Positions 5,489 to 12,424 of a DNA stretch of 12,424 bases are shown one piece after another. The DNA lies in contig JAAENB010000726.1 in assembly GCA_024224995.1 (NCBI GenBank), forward strand, positions 1 through 12,424. Direction: 5' to 3'. Within the stretch, counting starts at the first letter, position 1, and each line of letters opens with the position of its first letter. A program made the position numbers and the translations under genes. Source of the stretch: a bacterium (lineage in GTDB: Bacteria > Spirochaetota > UBA4802 > UBA5550). The notes under the pieces were generated by a model that made no database searches, was not told the origin of the DNA, and saw nothing but the letters and a program-made list of their open reading frames with translations.

Positions 5489-6412
5489 ATGAAAGTACCG
5501 GGAATTGGTGAAACCAGGGGACTTTTTGAGATATTTATTCCCGGGCTGTTTTTGCTTATCAACCTGGCCGGAATGGTCTATCTTTTTTTGTTTATCCATA
5601 GTGATATTCCTGCTGTTAACGAGATTAAAACCGGTTTTGATTCCCTTGTCAACCAGGCCGGTATTTTAATATTGCTGATTATCTGTTTTGGTTATTTAAT
5701 GGGGATGATATTAAGGCTCTTCATGGCCGAACGGCCCGACAGGCTTTCGGCCTGGTATCACCGGACTTTTAACAAGAAGGAGTCAATAAAAAGCGACGGT
5801 CCTTCTGAGCCGCGATTTATAGAAAAATTTAAAGAAAAATTTCCGTATATTGGTACCATGGGCGAGGATATTCGGTCTAACTTCAAGAATGCGGTTGATA
5901 AGGATCAGTTTGATTCTATTTATGATTTTTACCGGAAAGTATGGGAGCCGAGAAAGATTGAGGATAGAGGGAACAGGAGATTCGTGAATTTTTGCAAGAT
6001 AATAATTAATGATGATAAGGCTTCAGTGGTAGAGATCAATGCTGCCGAGGCTACGAACCGGTACCTTTCCGGTATGTTCTATTCTCTTGTGTTATCGTTC
6101 TTTTCTATTTTGCTGCTTGATATTATTCTTTTCGCTGAGGGTCTTTTTTTCGGCCGTGAGACGGCCGGATACGGCATTCTTCTTGCCATTCTGCTGCTGG
6201 TTTATTCGGCCGCTGTCTGGGGGATCATCAGCAGGTTCCGTTTTATCCGGATAAAAGAGGCTCTTCTTGTTTTTGATGCCACGTATAAAAACAGGCATCT
6301 TTTTTTGCAAAAAAAAGATCCTGCTGAAGATGAGAATGAAAACCAGGGTACAGAGCTGGACGGGGATTCCGGTAATCTCATGAAGAAATTGTTTCATAAA
6401 TTGAGCAAATAG
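5489..6412 (+). CDS. Membrane protein with four predicted helices, unknown function
   Basis: A 307-residue protein. The ATG at 5489 is preferred over the one at 5483 because AAGGAGG then has the normal six-base spacing. Two hydrophobic helices lie near residues 15-37 and 56-78. A soluble stretch of about 115 residues, charged and with FDSIYDFYRKVWEPRK, follows. Two more helices lie near 196-220 and 227-248, followed by a charged tail with DPAEDENENQG. The pattern suggests an inner-membrane protein with its middle and C-terminus on the same side. No family was recognised. It does not share sequence with the repeated unit and appears to be an ordinary resident or cargo gene. Confidence 0.75.
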   Translation: MKVPGIGETRGLFEIFIPGLFLLINLAGMVYLFLFIHSDIPAVNEIKTGFDSLVNQAGILILLIICFGYLMGMILRLFMAERPDRLSAWYHRTFNKKESIKSDGPSEPRFIEKFKEKFPYIGTMGEDIRSNFKNAVDKDQFDSIYDFYRKVWEPRKIEDRGNRRFVNFCKIIINDDKASVVEINAAEATNRYLSGMFYSLVLSFFSILLLDIILFAEGLFFGRETAGYGILLAILLLVYSAAVWGIISRFRFIRIKEALLVFDATYKNRHLFLQKKDPAEDENENQGTELDGDSGNLMKKLFHKLSK

Positions 6413-6546
6413 AGATCCTGCCCGGAATGAATACGGGCTCCGGGATTACCATGCTAACAAAATTAAAAAAAGCCTTGCGTTAACGGTGCTTTTGGTCAAT
6501 ATCATACCAGTATTTTAAATAATTTATTTTGTCCATGGAGAGTTTA

Positions 6547-7281
6547 ATGCTAAAAAAGAACATAGTATGTTTGTTGGTTTTTTCCCTTACAATATTTTCT
6601 TCCTGTTCGTCTATGAAAATTATATTTCCCGAAGGAAACGATCGAAATTCCTTTGATGTTATTGATATAAAAGAAAAAGTAACCCTGGGCATACTTGATG
6701 AAAAAATCACCATGGGAGTTTACACCGCTTTCCCCGATAGGTCCGGTACAGAAATCGATTCTTCAGGTTTTTCTATTTTTTTTCTATCATTGAAAACAGT
6801 ATCGGCAAAACAGACCTATAGTTTCAAACTAACGGGGCCAGACGGTTTTAACTGGCGAGGAAAATGTGCTGCCAATGCTGAAGTTGAAAAAGAAAGGGTT
6901 AAAATATTCAATTTTAAGACTAGATCAAAAACATTGCAAAAGAATAATCTTCTGGGGGAATTTGTTTCAGGTAATAAGAAGATTTCTCTATATATGGACG
7001 GATCATATGGCAGGAAAACAGGATATATTCAGTTTAATGGTAGTGACTATACTATAAGAATGAAGCCTGAAAGCAGCAATATGGGTGGTGGATGGAAAAC
7101 ATCAAACAGTACAATAGGTTATCAGATTTACGATAAAGATGTTCTCATTGCGGTTATTGGTACCACTTCAATGGACAAAGCTCTCTATATACGAAAAGGT
7201 ATAGATCGGGAACTGATGCCTGTACTGTTGAATACTTCTGCTGCACTTGTGGCCTATGAAGATATAAGTGCAGAAATATGA
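6547..7281 (+). CDS. Predicted lipoprotein of unknown function
   Basis: A 244-residue protein. The ATG at 6547 has GGAG six bases upstream and gives a compact signal peptide: MLKKN, a hydrophobic core IVCLLVFSLTIF, and Cys in FSSC at residue 20. In-frame starts at 6529 (TTG) and 6535 would put charged residues ahead of the signal and use this ribosome binding site as codons. The lipobox has Phe at -3, which is tolerated mainly in spirochaetes and some other phyla. The mature part looks beta-rich, with many Gly, Ser and Thr residues, for example MGGGWKTSNSTIGYQIYDKD. A weak promoter, TTGGTC/TTAAAT, may lie at 6492-6520. No enzymatic motif was seen. It is probably membrane-anchored in the envelope. 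Confidence 0.75.
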   Translation: MLKKNIVCLLVFSLTIFSSCSSMKIIFPEGNDRNSFDVIDIKEKVTLGILDEKITMGVYTAFPDRSGTEIDSSGFSIFFLSLKTVSAKQTYSFKLTGPDGFNWRGKCAANAEVEKERVKIFNFKTRSKTLQKNNLLGEFVSGNKKISLYMDGSYGRKTGYIQFNGSDYTIRMKPESSNMGGGWKTSNSTIGYQIYDKDVLIAVIGTTSMDKALYIRKGIDRELMPVLLNTSAALVAYEDISAEI

Positions 7282-7358
7282 TACACTTCGTGAATAATGC
7301 CCGATAGTTGAAATTTTGACGCTTACTTATTATCAATTGAATTCTTTTTTAAATAATT

Positions 7359-8519
7359 ATGCAAATTCGAAATTTATATCTATTATACATTATAAAGATA
7401 TCAAAGTGGTTTATGCTCTACATGCCAATAAGCTATTTATTTTATCTGGAAAACGGATTTAAGGAATTTGAATACCTTACACTGCATGCTGTATATTCGG
7501 GTGTCATCGCTTTTTGTGAAGTACCATCGGGCTACATCGCCGATGTATGGGGGCGCAAGAAAGCTCTTGTGTCAGGGACTTTTTTTGGAGCTCTTGGATT
7601 TGGAGTATATTCTTTAACCGGCGGATTATACTATTTTCTAGCGGCTGAAATATTATTGGGAATAGGCTCCAGTCTCCTTTCAGGGGCCGATTCCGCAATG
7701 CTCTATGATACATTACTTGAAAAGAAAAAAGTAAAATATTATATAAAGTATGAGGGATATATAACAGCTCTTGGGAATTTTTCAGAAGTCTTAGCCGCTC
7801 TATTTGTATCCGTATTTATTTTCACCAGTTACCGGCAATACTTTCAACTGCAAATGATAATTGCTCTGGCGGGTTTTTTGGCGGCTATATTTCTTATGGA
7901 ACCAAAGATTCATGAGAAAAAAATGACCGGCAGCATTAAAGATATATTTAGCATTGTTAGTTTTACATTTAAAGAAAACAGAAAACTTCGCAACATTGTA
8001 ATATTTTCATCTGTCATTGGATTCGCGAGTTTGTCCATGGCCTGGCTTGCCCAGCCTTTACTGAGAAAGATTGGAATAGAAGAATCTACCTTCGGATATT
8101 CATGGGCCTTATTAAATCTTTTGGTCACAATAGGCAGTTTTATGTCTATGTATATTTACCGGAGATTGAACTATATGGCCACATTACTTTTTATTGCAAT
8201 TCCCCTGTCTCTTGGATATTTTTTTATTGGGTTTAATATAACTTACTGGTCTCTCATTCCTCTGGTTATATTCTTTTTCGTAAGAGGTGCCGCTCATCCA
8301 ATATTAAAAAAACATATCAATGATTTGGTTTCATCTGAAAAAAGAGCCACGGTGCTATCACTGAGAAGCCTCATAATCAGGATTCTATTTTTAATAATGG
8401 GGCCTGTCATTGGAGTGGTAACCGAAAGAATCAATCTTGAACTTGGCATAATCCTATGTGGAATTACCGTACTTATTCCTTCGGTTATTTTTGTTTCGTT
8501 TTTAACCAGAGATTCATGA
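7359..8519 (+). CDS. Major facilitator superfamily transporter
   Basis: A 386-residue, strongly hydrophobic protein with about twelve predicted helices. The loop GYIADVWGRKKAL after the second helix is the MFS motif A (G-x-x-x-D-x-x-G-R-[KR]-[KR]). The middle loop (MEPKIHEKKMTGSIKDIF) separates two six-helix halves. Length and pattern fit drug or metabolite efflux proteins of this superfamily, but the substrate cannot be told. The start at 7359 lacks a clear ribosome binding site. An ATG at 7413 (MLYMPIS) is an alternative that would shorten the first helix. It lies 77 bases after the lipoprotein gene on the same strand. Confidence 0.85.
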   Translation: MQIRNLYLLYIIKISKWFMLYMPISYLFYLENGFKEFEYLTLHAVYSGVIAFCEVPSGYIADVWGRKKALVSGTFFGALGFGVYSLTGGLYYFLAAEILLGIGSSLLSGADSAMLYDTLLEKKKVKYYIKYEGYITALGNFSEVLAALFVSVFIFTSYRQYFQLQMIIALAGFLAAIFLMEPKIHEKKMTGSIKDIFSIVSFTFKENRKLRNIVIFSSVIGFASLSMAWLAQPLLRKIGIEESTFGYSWALLNLLVTIGSFMSMYIYRRLNYMATLLFIAIPLSLGYFFIGFNITYWSLIPLVIFFFVRGAAHPILKKHINDLVSSEKRATVLSLRSLIIRILFLIMGPVIGVVTERINLELGIILCGITVLIPSVIFVSFLTRDS

Positions 8520-8523
8520 TATT

Positions 8524-8628
8524 ATGAAGTTGAATAAGGGGGAAATAGTTTTATACACAAGTTTTCGTTCCGAAGAATGTAACGCTTTACGCAATCTCAT
8601 CCAGGTCTTTGAAGTGATAATCCTCTAA
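8524..8628 (+). pseudogene. Possible RhuM-like N-terminal fragment
   Basis: Five bases after the transporter stop, a short frame starts MKLNKGEIVLYTS. This looks like the conserved start of RhuM-type proteins (N-K-G-E-I-V-I-Y). The match ends there: the rest of the 34-residue frame is antisense to the 3' end of the next gene. There is no ribosome binding site. If real, it is a relic left at an insertion edge. The match is only about 12 residues. Confidence 0.3.
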
Positions 8629-9015
8629 AATTAGATTCAGACTGCTATCTTTATTCATATAAACATCATAAAGCTGATCTCGTGTTTCCTGGTGGTGTTC
8701 CTGCCGCATTTTAGTATCCCATTTAAGTAAGGCATCTCTGGCTGTTTCATGAATATCAAGAGTACACCGGATAACAATCCCATGCAACAGACCGGTATTG
8801 CGGCACTCCAGAATAATAAAAGAGCGATTATCATTATTATTTCTGAAAATACAGACACATTTTTTCTCAAACTCACCCTTGTTATCAGATGCTTCTTCAA
8901 TTCTTTTATAATTAATAGGAATATTCATTATACTGCTTAAATCTGATAAAATTCTATTTACGTATTCAGGAAGATAACAAATCTGGTACTCTCTCAAATC
9001 CGAATCATTTTTCAT
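8587..9015 (-). CDS. 142-aa protein, candidate immunity protein for the deaminase-like toxin
   Basis: An intact gene with AAGGAG six bases before the ATG. It starts only 12 bases after the end of the toxin coding sequence at 9028. Position, small size, acidic character and intactness beside a damaged toxin all fit an immunity protein. These are encoded directly downstream of polymorphic toxins and bind the C-terminal toxin domain in the cytoplasm. The sequence has a mixed alpha/beta look (for example CVCIFRNNNDNRSFIILECR followed by a long charged helical stretch). It matches no immunity family I can name. The role is inferred from context. Confidence 0.65.
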   Translation of the reverse strand: MKNDSDLREYQICYLPEYVNRILSDLSSIMNIPINYKRIEEASDNKGEFEKKCVCIFRNNNDNRSFIILECRNTGLLHGIVIRCTLDIHETARDALLKWDTKMRQEHHQETRDQLYDVYMNKDSSLNLILEDYHFKDLDEIA

Positions 9016-9027
9016 AGCTGGCTCCTT

Positions 9028-10187
9028 CTATTTTCCAGTCATTATTTTAATCTCAACATTTTTATATATTTGCTTGAACTGCTGAATTACTCCTTGGCAA
9101 CTAGGACATGGAGGATTTTCAGTATACAGTATTATTTTACCTTTAGCATCAAAATTCCTACCAAGTTTTTCTGCCATATCTACCATCATCCCATTTACTA
9201 AATGCCTTTACCCTCTTTGCAACTATATGCCCATCCAACTCAATCCTGGCCATACCAACATTGCCTCTACCAACAACCAGGTTATACTTTTTCCGCAGCT
9301 TCCTTGCGGCCTTCATAAACTTAACATTCGTATTCGCGTATTTCCGCATCCTTTTAAACGCAGTATCAATAATCTCACTTTTATACTTCTTCAACGTTGT
9401 CTCGGTAATACTTTTTTGGGAATACAAATGTTTTTTCAAAATAGCTTCACGAAGAGCCTCATCGGGATAAGGATTAATGGCCTTTTTCCCAATAGCCTTA
9501 CTAAAATCATCACCGTATTTTTGTTTAATATACACACTGACCCTCTTGGTTAATCCTCCTCTCATATTGTTCATAAAAGAATCAGGAATACTGTCAAGCA
9601 TTGTTTTCAGTTTAGCAATTCTGTCAGCTTTAATATTTATAAGCAAACTCCGAGCATACCTGAGTGAGCTCGTCATGGCAGAAGCAGCTGCCATTGCGGC
9701 AGAAGCTGTATCTAACCAGGCTTTGAATTTAGCCACTGCGGCCTTTTCTCGTGGAGTGAATCCAACATAAGATGCCGACTTTAAAAAACCGGCTCTTTTT
9801 TGAGATCGAACTGCTAATCCGGCCAGGGCTGATAATCCGGCTACGCCGGCAAAAGTTGCCAGTCCCCCACTAAAATATTCAGCAATAGCAAAACCAATAA
9901 TCCCCGCAGAAGTTAAAAGGGTCTCAGTAATATTTTTCCATTTCTCATTGCTTTCAAATTCTTCTAAAATCCACTTCTCATAATTTGGATTGGCAGCTTT
10001 ATACTCCGAAATTAATGGGAGTAATGCCTTTACCATCAGGCCCTGTAATTCTAGCACGAACAACATGATTAATCAATTGATACAGCGTATTTATTTGAAA
10101 TGATAAAAGAATTCTCGCGTTCGATTTATAATGATCTAACAATTCATCTTTATTTAAATTTTTACTTAAAATACAATTTTTCTCCAC
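9028..10187 (-). pseudogene. Polymorphic toxin C-terminal region with deaminase-like end, frameshifted twice
   Basis: Three minus-strand frames join into one coherent protein. Frame 1 (10187 to about 10000, GTG or further upstream) ends NHVVRARITGPDGKGITPIN-FGVY. Frame 2 (about 10000 to 9187) continues KAANPNYEKWILEEF, a hydrophobic Gly/Ala-rich pre-toxin segment (residues ~50-85 of the frame that starts at 10066), a basic region, and GRGNVGMARIELDGHIVAKR followed by KAFSKWDDG. Frame 3 (about 9187 to 9028) gives VDMAEKLGRN, AKGKIILYTENPPCPSCQGV and an end IKIMTGK. The CPSC motif after PP and the preceding LYTE strand are those of nucleic-acid deaminase toxins, where the two Cys bind zinc. Between frames 2 and 3 the family normally has about 20-40 residues with the catalytic Glu. 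They appear deleted, so the toxin is probably dead. Confidence 0.7.
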
Positions 10188-10282
10188 TATTGTCTATATG
10201 CTTTGTCAAAATATAGACTTTTTTCAGTATTAATTCCTCAATCAGATTCACAGAAAATTACTCTATATGCATCAAAGACAAA

Positions 10283-10336
10283 AACACTATTTGGAAAAAT
10301 GTCTGTTGTTTGTGTAGATTTTTTCAATTATAATAT
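10283..10336. repeat. Stem-loop repeat with promoter-like end, copy b
   Basis: CAAAGACAAAAACACTATTT leads into TTGGAAAAAT (10291-10300) and then GATTTTTTCAATTATAATATTC. The loop is altered from the other copies (TGTCTGTTGTTTGTGTA), but both arms and a perfect TATAAT are kept. It is the left end of a composite scar that runs to 10486. Confidence 0.55.
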
Positions 10337-10343
10337 TCATCTT

Positions 10344-10486
10344 AATGGGGCTGGCAAGAGAGCTTTTCGGGCAAAATAAGCAGAGCCCGGTCACTGAGCG
10401 GAGCCGAAGTGAGCGATGCGGACTTTGCTGAAAAAGATCCGGCAGCATGAAAGACAAAAATAAGTGTTGTCGTTGTGCGGGTTTAA
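10344..10486. repeat. Composite scar: pieces of UPF0175, dispersed repeat, 92-aa gene and ATPase gene
   Basis: Four fragments sit head to tail in the plus orientation. Bases 10344-10379 match the middle of the UPF0175 gene (822-857) with two or so differences. Bases 10382-10414 are the GAGCGGAGCC-type repeat, copy b. Bases 10411-10440 are the 3' tail of the 92-aa gene. Bases 10465-10486 match the last 22 bases of the ATPase gene (4908-4929), including its TAA, with one difference. A complete cassette probably once stood here and was reduced to its ends. No functional gene remains in the roughly 330 bases between the toxin and the kinase. Confidence 0.7.
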
Positions 10487-10499
10487 AGATAAAGCCTCG

Positions 10500-10527
10500 G
10501 GAGAAGCCGATGCGTTACGGCTTCTCC
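10500..10527. terminator. Hairpin at the end of the histidine kinase gene
   Basis: A perfect 10-base stem, GGAGAAGCCG (10500-10509) and CGGCTTCTCC (10518-10527), has an eight-base loop that contains the TAA of the kinase's original frame (10515-10517). T-rich stretches follow on both sides (TGTTTATTT on plus, CTTTATCTTT on minus), so it may end transcription in either direction. The U-tract is imperfect. Confidence 0.6.
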
Positions 10528-11472
10528 TGTTTATTTAATAAGGAAATATAGAAAGTACTGCCTTCACCTTCAATACTTTCCACCCATATTTTCCCCTTCA
10601 AGCTGTGCCGATATTGTAATACTGCCGCCCTGCGGGGTAAACTTAATGGCGTTGTTTATCAAATTATTTAACACAATCCGAGTACAGTGTTCATCTGCAA
10701 ATATTTTCATATCTTCCGGGATTTGCTGTTCTATGCGAATATTTTTTTTTTGAGAATGGCTTAAGTAAGGTGCAGCACATTCAGTAATCAATGGTTTCAA
10801 GGTAATTATTTTTTTCTCAATATCAATGCATTCTCTTTGAGCAAGGGACCATGTAAGCAAATTTTCTAACAACAGGTATGTGTTTTTTGAGCTATAAACT
10901 AATTCCTGTAATATTTTGCTTTGATTTATACTACCACTCTCTTCAGAAAGTAACTGCGTCAAATTCAATAGCCCATTAAAGGGGCTCTTTAGCTCATGGG
11001 CAATAACCGAAAAGAGTTTGTCTTTTATAGAATTCGCCAATTTAAGCTCTTTGATTAATTCATCACGCTCTTCCTCAAGCTTTTTCTGCTCAGTAATATC
11101 AAAACCGATACCGCAGATCCCATGAACTTCTCCATCTTCATCAATTAATGGAACCTTATTAGTGCGATAGGTAACAAATTTTCCCTTCACCTCACTACTC
11201 TCTTCAATCGTTTCCGCAGTTTTCGACTGCATAATACGTTTATCGTTTTGTTGTAGCATCGCAGCCGCTTCAGGAGGAAAAGCAAAATAGTCATCTTTAC
11301 CAATAATCTCGTTCTTCTTAACACCGAAATCTTCACAAAATGCAGAGTTTACAAATTGATATTTCCCATTTTTATCTTTAACAAAAATTTCTCCTTCAAC
11401 AGTGTCAATAACAGTCTGCAAAAGCCGCTCCTGATCATTATTCTTTGGGTCAGCATTTTTTTTCAGAGTCAT
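10515..11472 (-). pseudogene. PAS-domain histidine kinase with deleted ATP-binding core
   Basis: Starts at 11472 with AGGA eight bases upstream. Residues ~15-135 are a PAS domain (GEIFVKDKNGKYQFVNSAF ... GICGIGFDITEQKKLEEE), normally a small-molecule or redox sensor. Residues ~150-215 are the dimerisation/phospho-acceptor domain with His159 in FSVIAHELKSPF. The N box is LNNLINNAIKFTPQGG, with Asn274. After ISAQLEG the frame should continue with the D-x-G-x-G and G-x-G-x-G boxes. Instead, in another frame, GKIWVESIEGEGSTFYISLL follows at once and ends at 10515. About 50 residues, including all glycine boxes, are missing. The remaining frame stops at 10570 after 300 residues. It should not phosphorylate. 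It has no transmembrane helix and no partner regulator nearby. Confidence 0.75.
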
Positions 11473-11566
11473 GATACCATCCTGTCAAAATTTTTCGTAT
11501 TGCTTTTAAATCACCTGTCACCAGGAAAGTCACTGGCGATATACCCCTTATGCTAAACCAGTTCGA

Positions 11567-11592
11567 TAAAAAAAACAATAAAAAAAACAATG
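11567..11592. repeat. A-rich short tandem repeat upstream of the kinase
   Basis: Two units of AAAAAAAACAAT and part of a third lie between the kinase start and the XRE fragment. The surrounding 11473-11648 holds the kinase leader and an unconvincing 34-residue plus frame at 11550. No clear promoter was recognised. Confidence 0.4.
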
Positions 11593-11648
11593 AAAAAAAT
11601 TCTGGGAATACAATGTATTTGTCTGACATAAATATGCTCTTTGCCTGG

Positions 11649-11745
11649 CTTTAGCATCACCCAATTTTTTATCAAAAACCGGGTAGTCGAGAGAAACATT
11701 AAATATTTCTGCAATTTTTATTAATGTATCGGTTGAGGGCAAACA
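11649..11745 (-). pseudogene. XRE repressor fragment (copy 4)
   Basis: About 97 bases match the middle of copies 2 and 3, encoding LPSTDTLIKIAEIFNVSLDY and the following VFDKKLGDAKA. It shares several bases with copy 3 against copy 2 (for example TCACCCAA and GGTAGTCG), so it is closer to copy 3. Both sides are lost. The frame runs on into unrelated sequence to 11548. Not functional. Confidence 0.75.
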
Positions 11746-11835
11746 GAAACCAGCCTTACGGTAATCCCGGAAAAAGCCTCAAAATTTTTCCAGTCAATTG
11801 CAAAATACAATGAAGGAATCATCGTATGCATGGAG
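11746..11835 (+). pseudogene. Possible IS110-type transposase fragment
   Basis: Between the XRE fragment and the 92-aa gene fragment lies a 30-codon open piece reading LTVIPEKASKFFQSIAKYNE and then GIIVCME. This resembles the conserved segment of some IS110-family (DEDD) transposases, where an 'I..P..L...I.PY...LVV..E' stretch precedes a WYWLAD motif. The following motif is absent, so the match is short. If correct, an insertion sequence was once inside this copy of the cassette. Confidence 0.35.
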
Positions 11836-11837
11836 CC

Positions 11838-11933
11838 CGCTCCGACATACCGGAAGACCGGGAGTATTTTAAGCTGAGTCTCTATGGTTATGAAATGAGA
11901 GCGATGCGGACTTTGCTGAAAAAGATCCGTTAG
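11838..11933 (+). pseudogene. 3' fragment of the 92-aa cassette protein gene
   Basis: Encodes RSDIPEDREYFKLSLYGYEM and RAMRTLLKKIR, with only one or two residue changes against the intact copy (3208-3302), and ends at the same TAG. An in-frame ATG at 11826 with AAGGA eight bases upstream would give a 35-residue peptide (MHGARSD...). That start is from joined foreign sequence, so translation is possible but probably accidental. Confidence 0.75.
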
Positions 11934-11939
11934 CATGAA

Positions 11940-11996
11940 AGATAAAAACACTATTTGGAAAAATCCTTATTTTTTGCATAGATTTTTCCAATTATA
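11940..11996. repeat. Stem-loop repeat, copy c (best preserved)
   Basis: A perfect 11-base inverted repeat, TTGGAAAAATC (11955-11965) and GATTTTTCCAA (11981-11991), has a 15-base T-rich loop. It directly follows the 3' end of the 92-aa gene fragment, as in the other copies. Confidence 0.65.
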
Positions 11997-12018
11997 GACC
12001 GGCTTCCCTGATCCCCGG

Positions 12019-12055
12019 GAGCGGAGCCCGGTCACTGAGCGGAGCCGAAGTGAGC
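12019..12055. repeat. Dispersed repeat, GAGCGGAGCC type, copy c
   Basis: Same element as at 5312-5350. Here it is followed by CTGAACGAAGCTGG instead of the direct join to the 92-aa gene tail, so its right edge is GAAGTGAGC. Confidence 0.7.
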
Positions 12056-12065
12056 CTGAACGAAG

Positions 12066-12125
12066 CTGGCTATGAGATGAGAGCGATGCGGACTTTGCTG
12101 AAAAAGATCCGGCAGCATGAAAGAT
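12066..12125 (+). pseudogene. 3' tail fragment of the 92-aa cassette protein gene
   Basis: Encodes GYEMRAMRTLLKKIR in frame and then reads through as QHER to a TAA, because the original TAG is CAG here. It is the sixth site in the window with a piece of this gene. Confidence 0.65.
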
Positions 12126-12126
12126 A

Positions 12127-12183
12127 AAAACACTATTTGAAAAAAACCTTGTTTTTTGTATAGATTTTTCCAATTATAATATT
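12127..12183. repeat. Stem-loop repeat with promoter-like end, copy d
   Basis: The left arm is eroded (TTGAAAAAAAC near 12137). The right arm GATTTTTCCAA (12163-12173) is intact and followed by TTATAATATTCATCTT, as in copy b. The rest of the window to the right edge has no supportable gene. Confidence 0.55.
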
Positions 12184-12232
12184 CATCTTTATCTAAATAG
12201 GACCGTTTTCCGGGGGAATCCCAAATAAACAC

Positions 12233-12264
12233 CGCGTAGGGCACGGCACGCCGTGCCCTACGCG
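12233..12264. repeat. Perfect 32-base palindromic hairpin
   Basis: The left arm CGCGTAGGGCACGGC (12233-12247) and the right arm GCCGTGCCCTACGCG (12250-12264) pair over 15 bases around a two-base loop. It is GC-rich in an AT-rich setting and looks like the GGGCACGGC...GCCGTGCCC type of dispersed palindromic repeat known from several phyla. No T-tract follows. Nearby CCGGG/CCCGG arms (about 12278-12295) could form a second small hairpin. Confidence 0.7.
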
Positions 12265-12392
12265 TACCGAATACCCTCCGGGAAATAATACCCGGGCTGG
12301 AACCCCGGGCTGATATGGGTCCATTTTCAATAACTCTTACGCCCCCCTTCCCGGAATCTCCATAGCCCTGGCCAGAAACCAGCCAGTAAAGG

Positions 12393-12407
12393 CGTTGCAC
12401 TGCAACG
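12393..12407. repeat. Short palindrome with CGTCTCT flank, edge of a dispersed repeat
   Basis: CGTTGCA and TGCAACG are seven-base arms around a single C, followed by TCTCT. This is the core of a widespread AGAGACGTTGCA...TGCAACGTCTCT palindromic repeat. Only one flank is kept here. Confidence 0.5.
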
Positions 12408-12424
12408 TCTCTCAGAACCAAACC

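Noticed and set aside
6421..6444. CCCGGA/TCCGGG hairpin after the membrane protein gene as a terminator
   Set aside because: The stem is only six bases with a 12-base loop and no T-tract follows. It may be chance.
11550..11654. A 34-codon plus frame starting MLNQFDKKNNKK
   Set aside because: It is produced by the A-rich tandem repeat, has no ribosome binding site and runs into the antisense XRE fragment.
11721..11951. A 76-codon minus-strand frame
   Set aside because: It is the antisense of the transposase-like piece and the 92-aa gene fragment. The same antisense reading appears open in the intact copy at 3165-3398, which shows that it is a codon-bias shadow.
10283..12183. The four regularly structured stem-loop repeats as a CRISPR-like array
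   Set aside because: Copies are 55-60 bases, unevenly spaced over kilobases (one at 5387), attached to gene tails, with no spacers of constant size and no cas genes.
12032..12421. A 129-codon open minus-strand frame at the right edge
   Set aside because: It crosses two hairpin repeats, the GAGCGGAGCC-type repeat and the antisense of the 92-aa gene tail. It shows no ribosome binding site and no family pattern, so it is open by chance over repeats.

Overview
The window comes from a bacterial chromosome of moderate to low GC. The organism cannot be named safely. A fused or paired 2-hydroxyacyl-CoA dehydratase/activase-type protein points to an anaerobe. A lipoprotein signal with a relaxed lipobox (F-S-S-C) would suit a spirochaete or a similar Gram-negative, but this is weak evidence. 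No tRNA, rRNA, CRISPR array or intact transposase was seen.

Left part (1-2512): the 3' end of a dehydratase-related gene, then an accessory island. The island holds an orphan UPF0175 antitoxin-like gene. A minus-strand operon follows (XRE repressor, 50-aa antitoxin-like protein, 64-aa protein), facing a palindromic divergent promoter. A decayed UPF0175/PIN (DUF3368-type) toxin-antitoxin pair completes it.

Central part (2553-5386): the most interesting unit. An XRE repressor is divergent to a two-gene operon made of a 92-aa protein of unknown family and a 515-aa AAA-type ATPase that ends in a PD-(D/E)XK nuclease-like domain. The unit's left end is repeated directly after the ATPase in a nearly identical but broken form. 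More fragments of the same unit lie at 1879-1957, 10411-10486, 11649-11933 and 12066-12125. The unit has therefore been copied and deleted repeatedly here, and only one copy is complete.

Middle right (5489-8519): three intact plus-strand genes that do not belong to the repeated unit: a four-helix membrane protein, a lipoprotein and an MFS transporter.

Right part (8587-12424): a frameshifted polymorphic-toxin gene with a deaminase-like C-terminus, followed 12 bases later by an intact small gene that is its candidate immunity protein. Next come a scar built from pieces of several elements, a PAS histidine kinase whose ATP-binding core is deleted, and a graveyard of unit fragments, stem-loop repeats and long palindromes. 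Overall this is a recombination-prone accessory region where toxin-antitoxin, polymorphic-toxin and ATPase/nuclease modules are gained, duplicated and lost.
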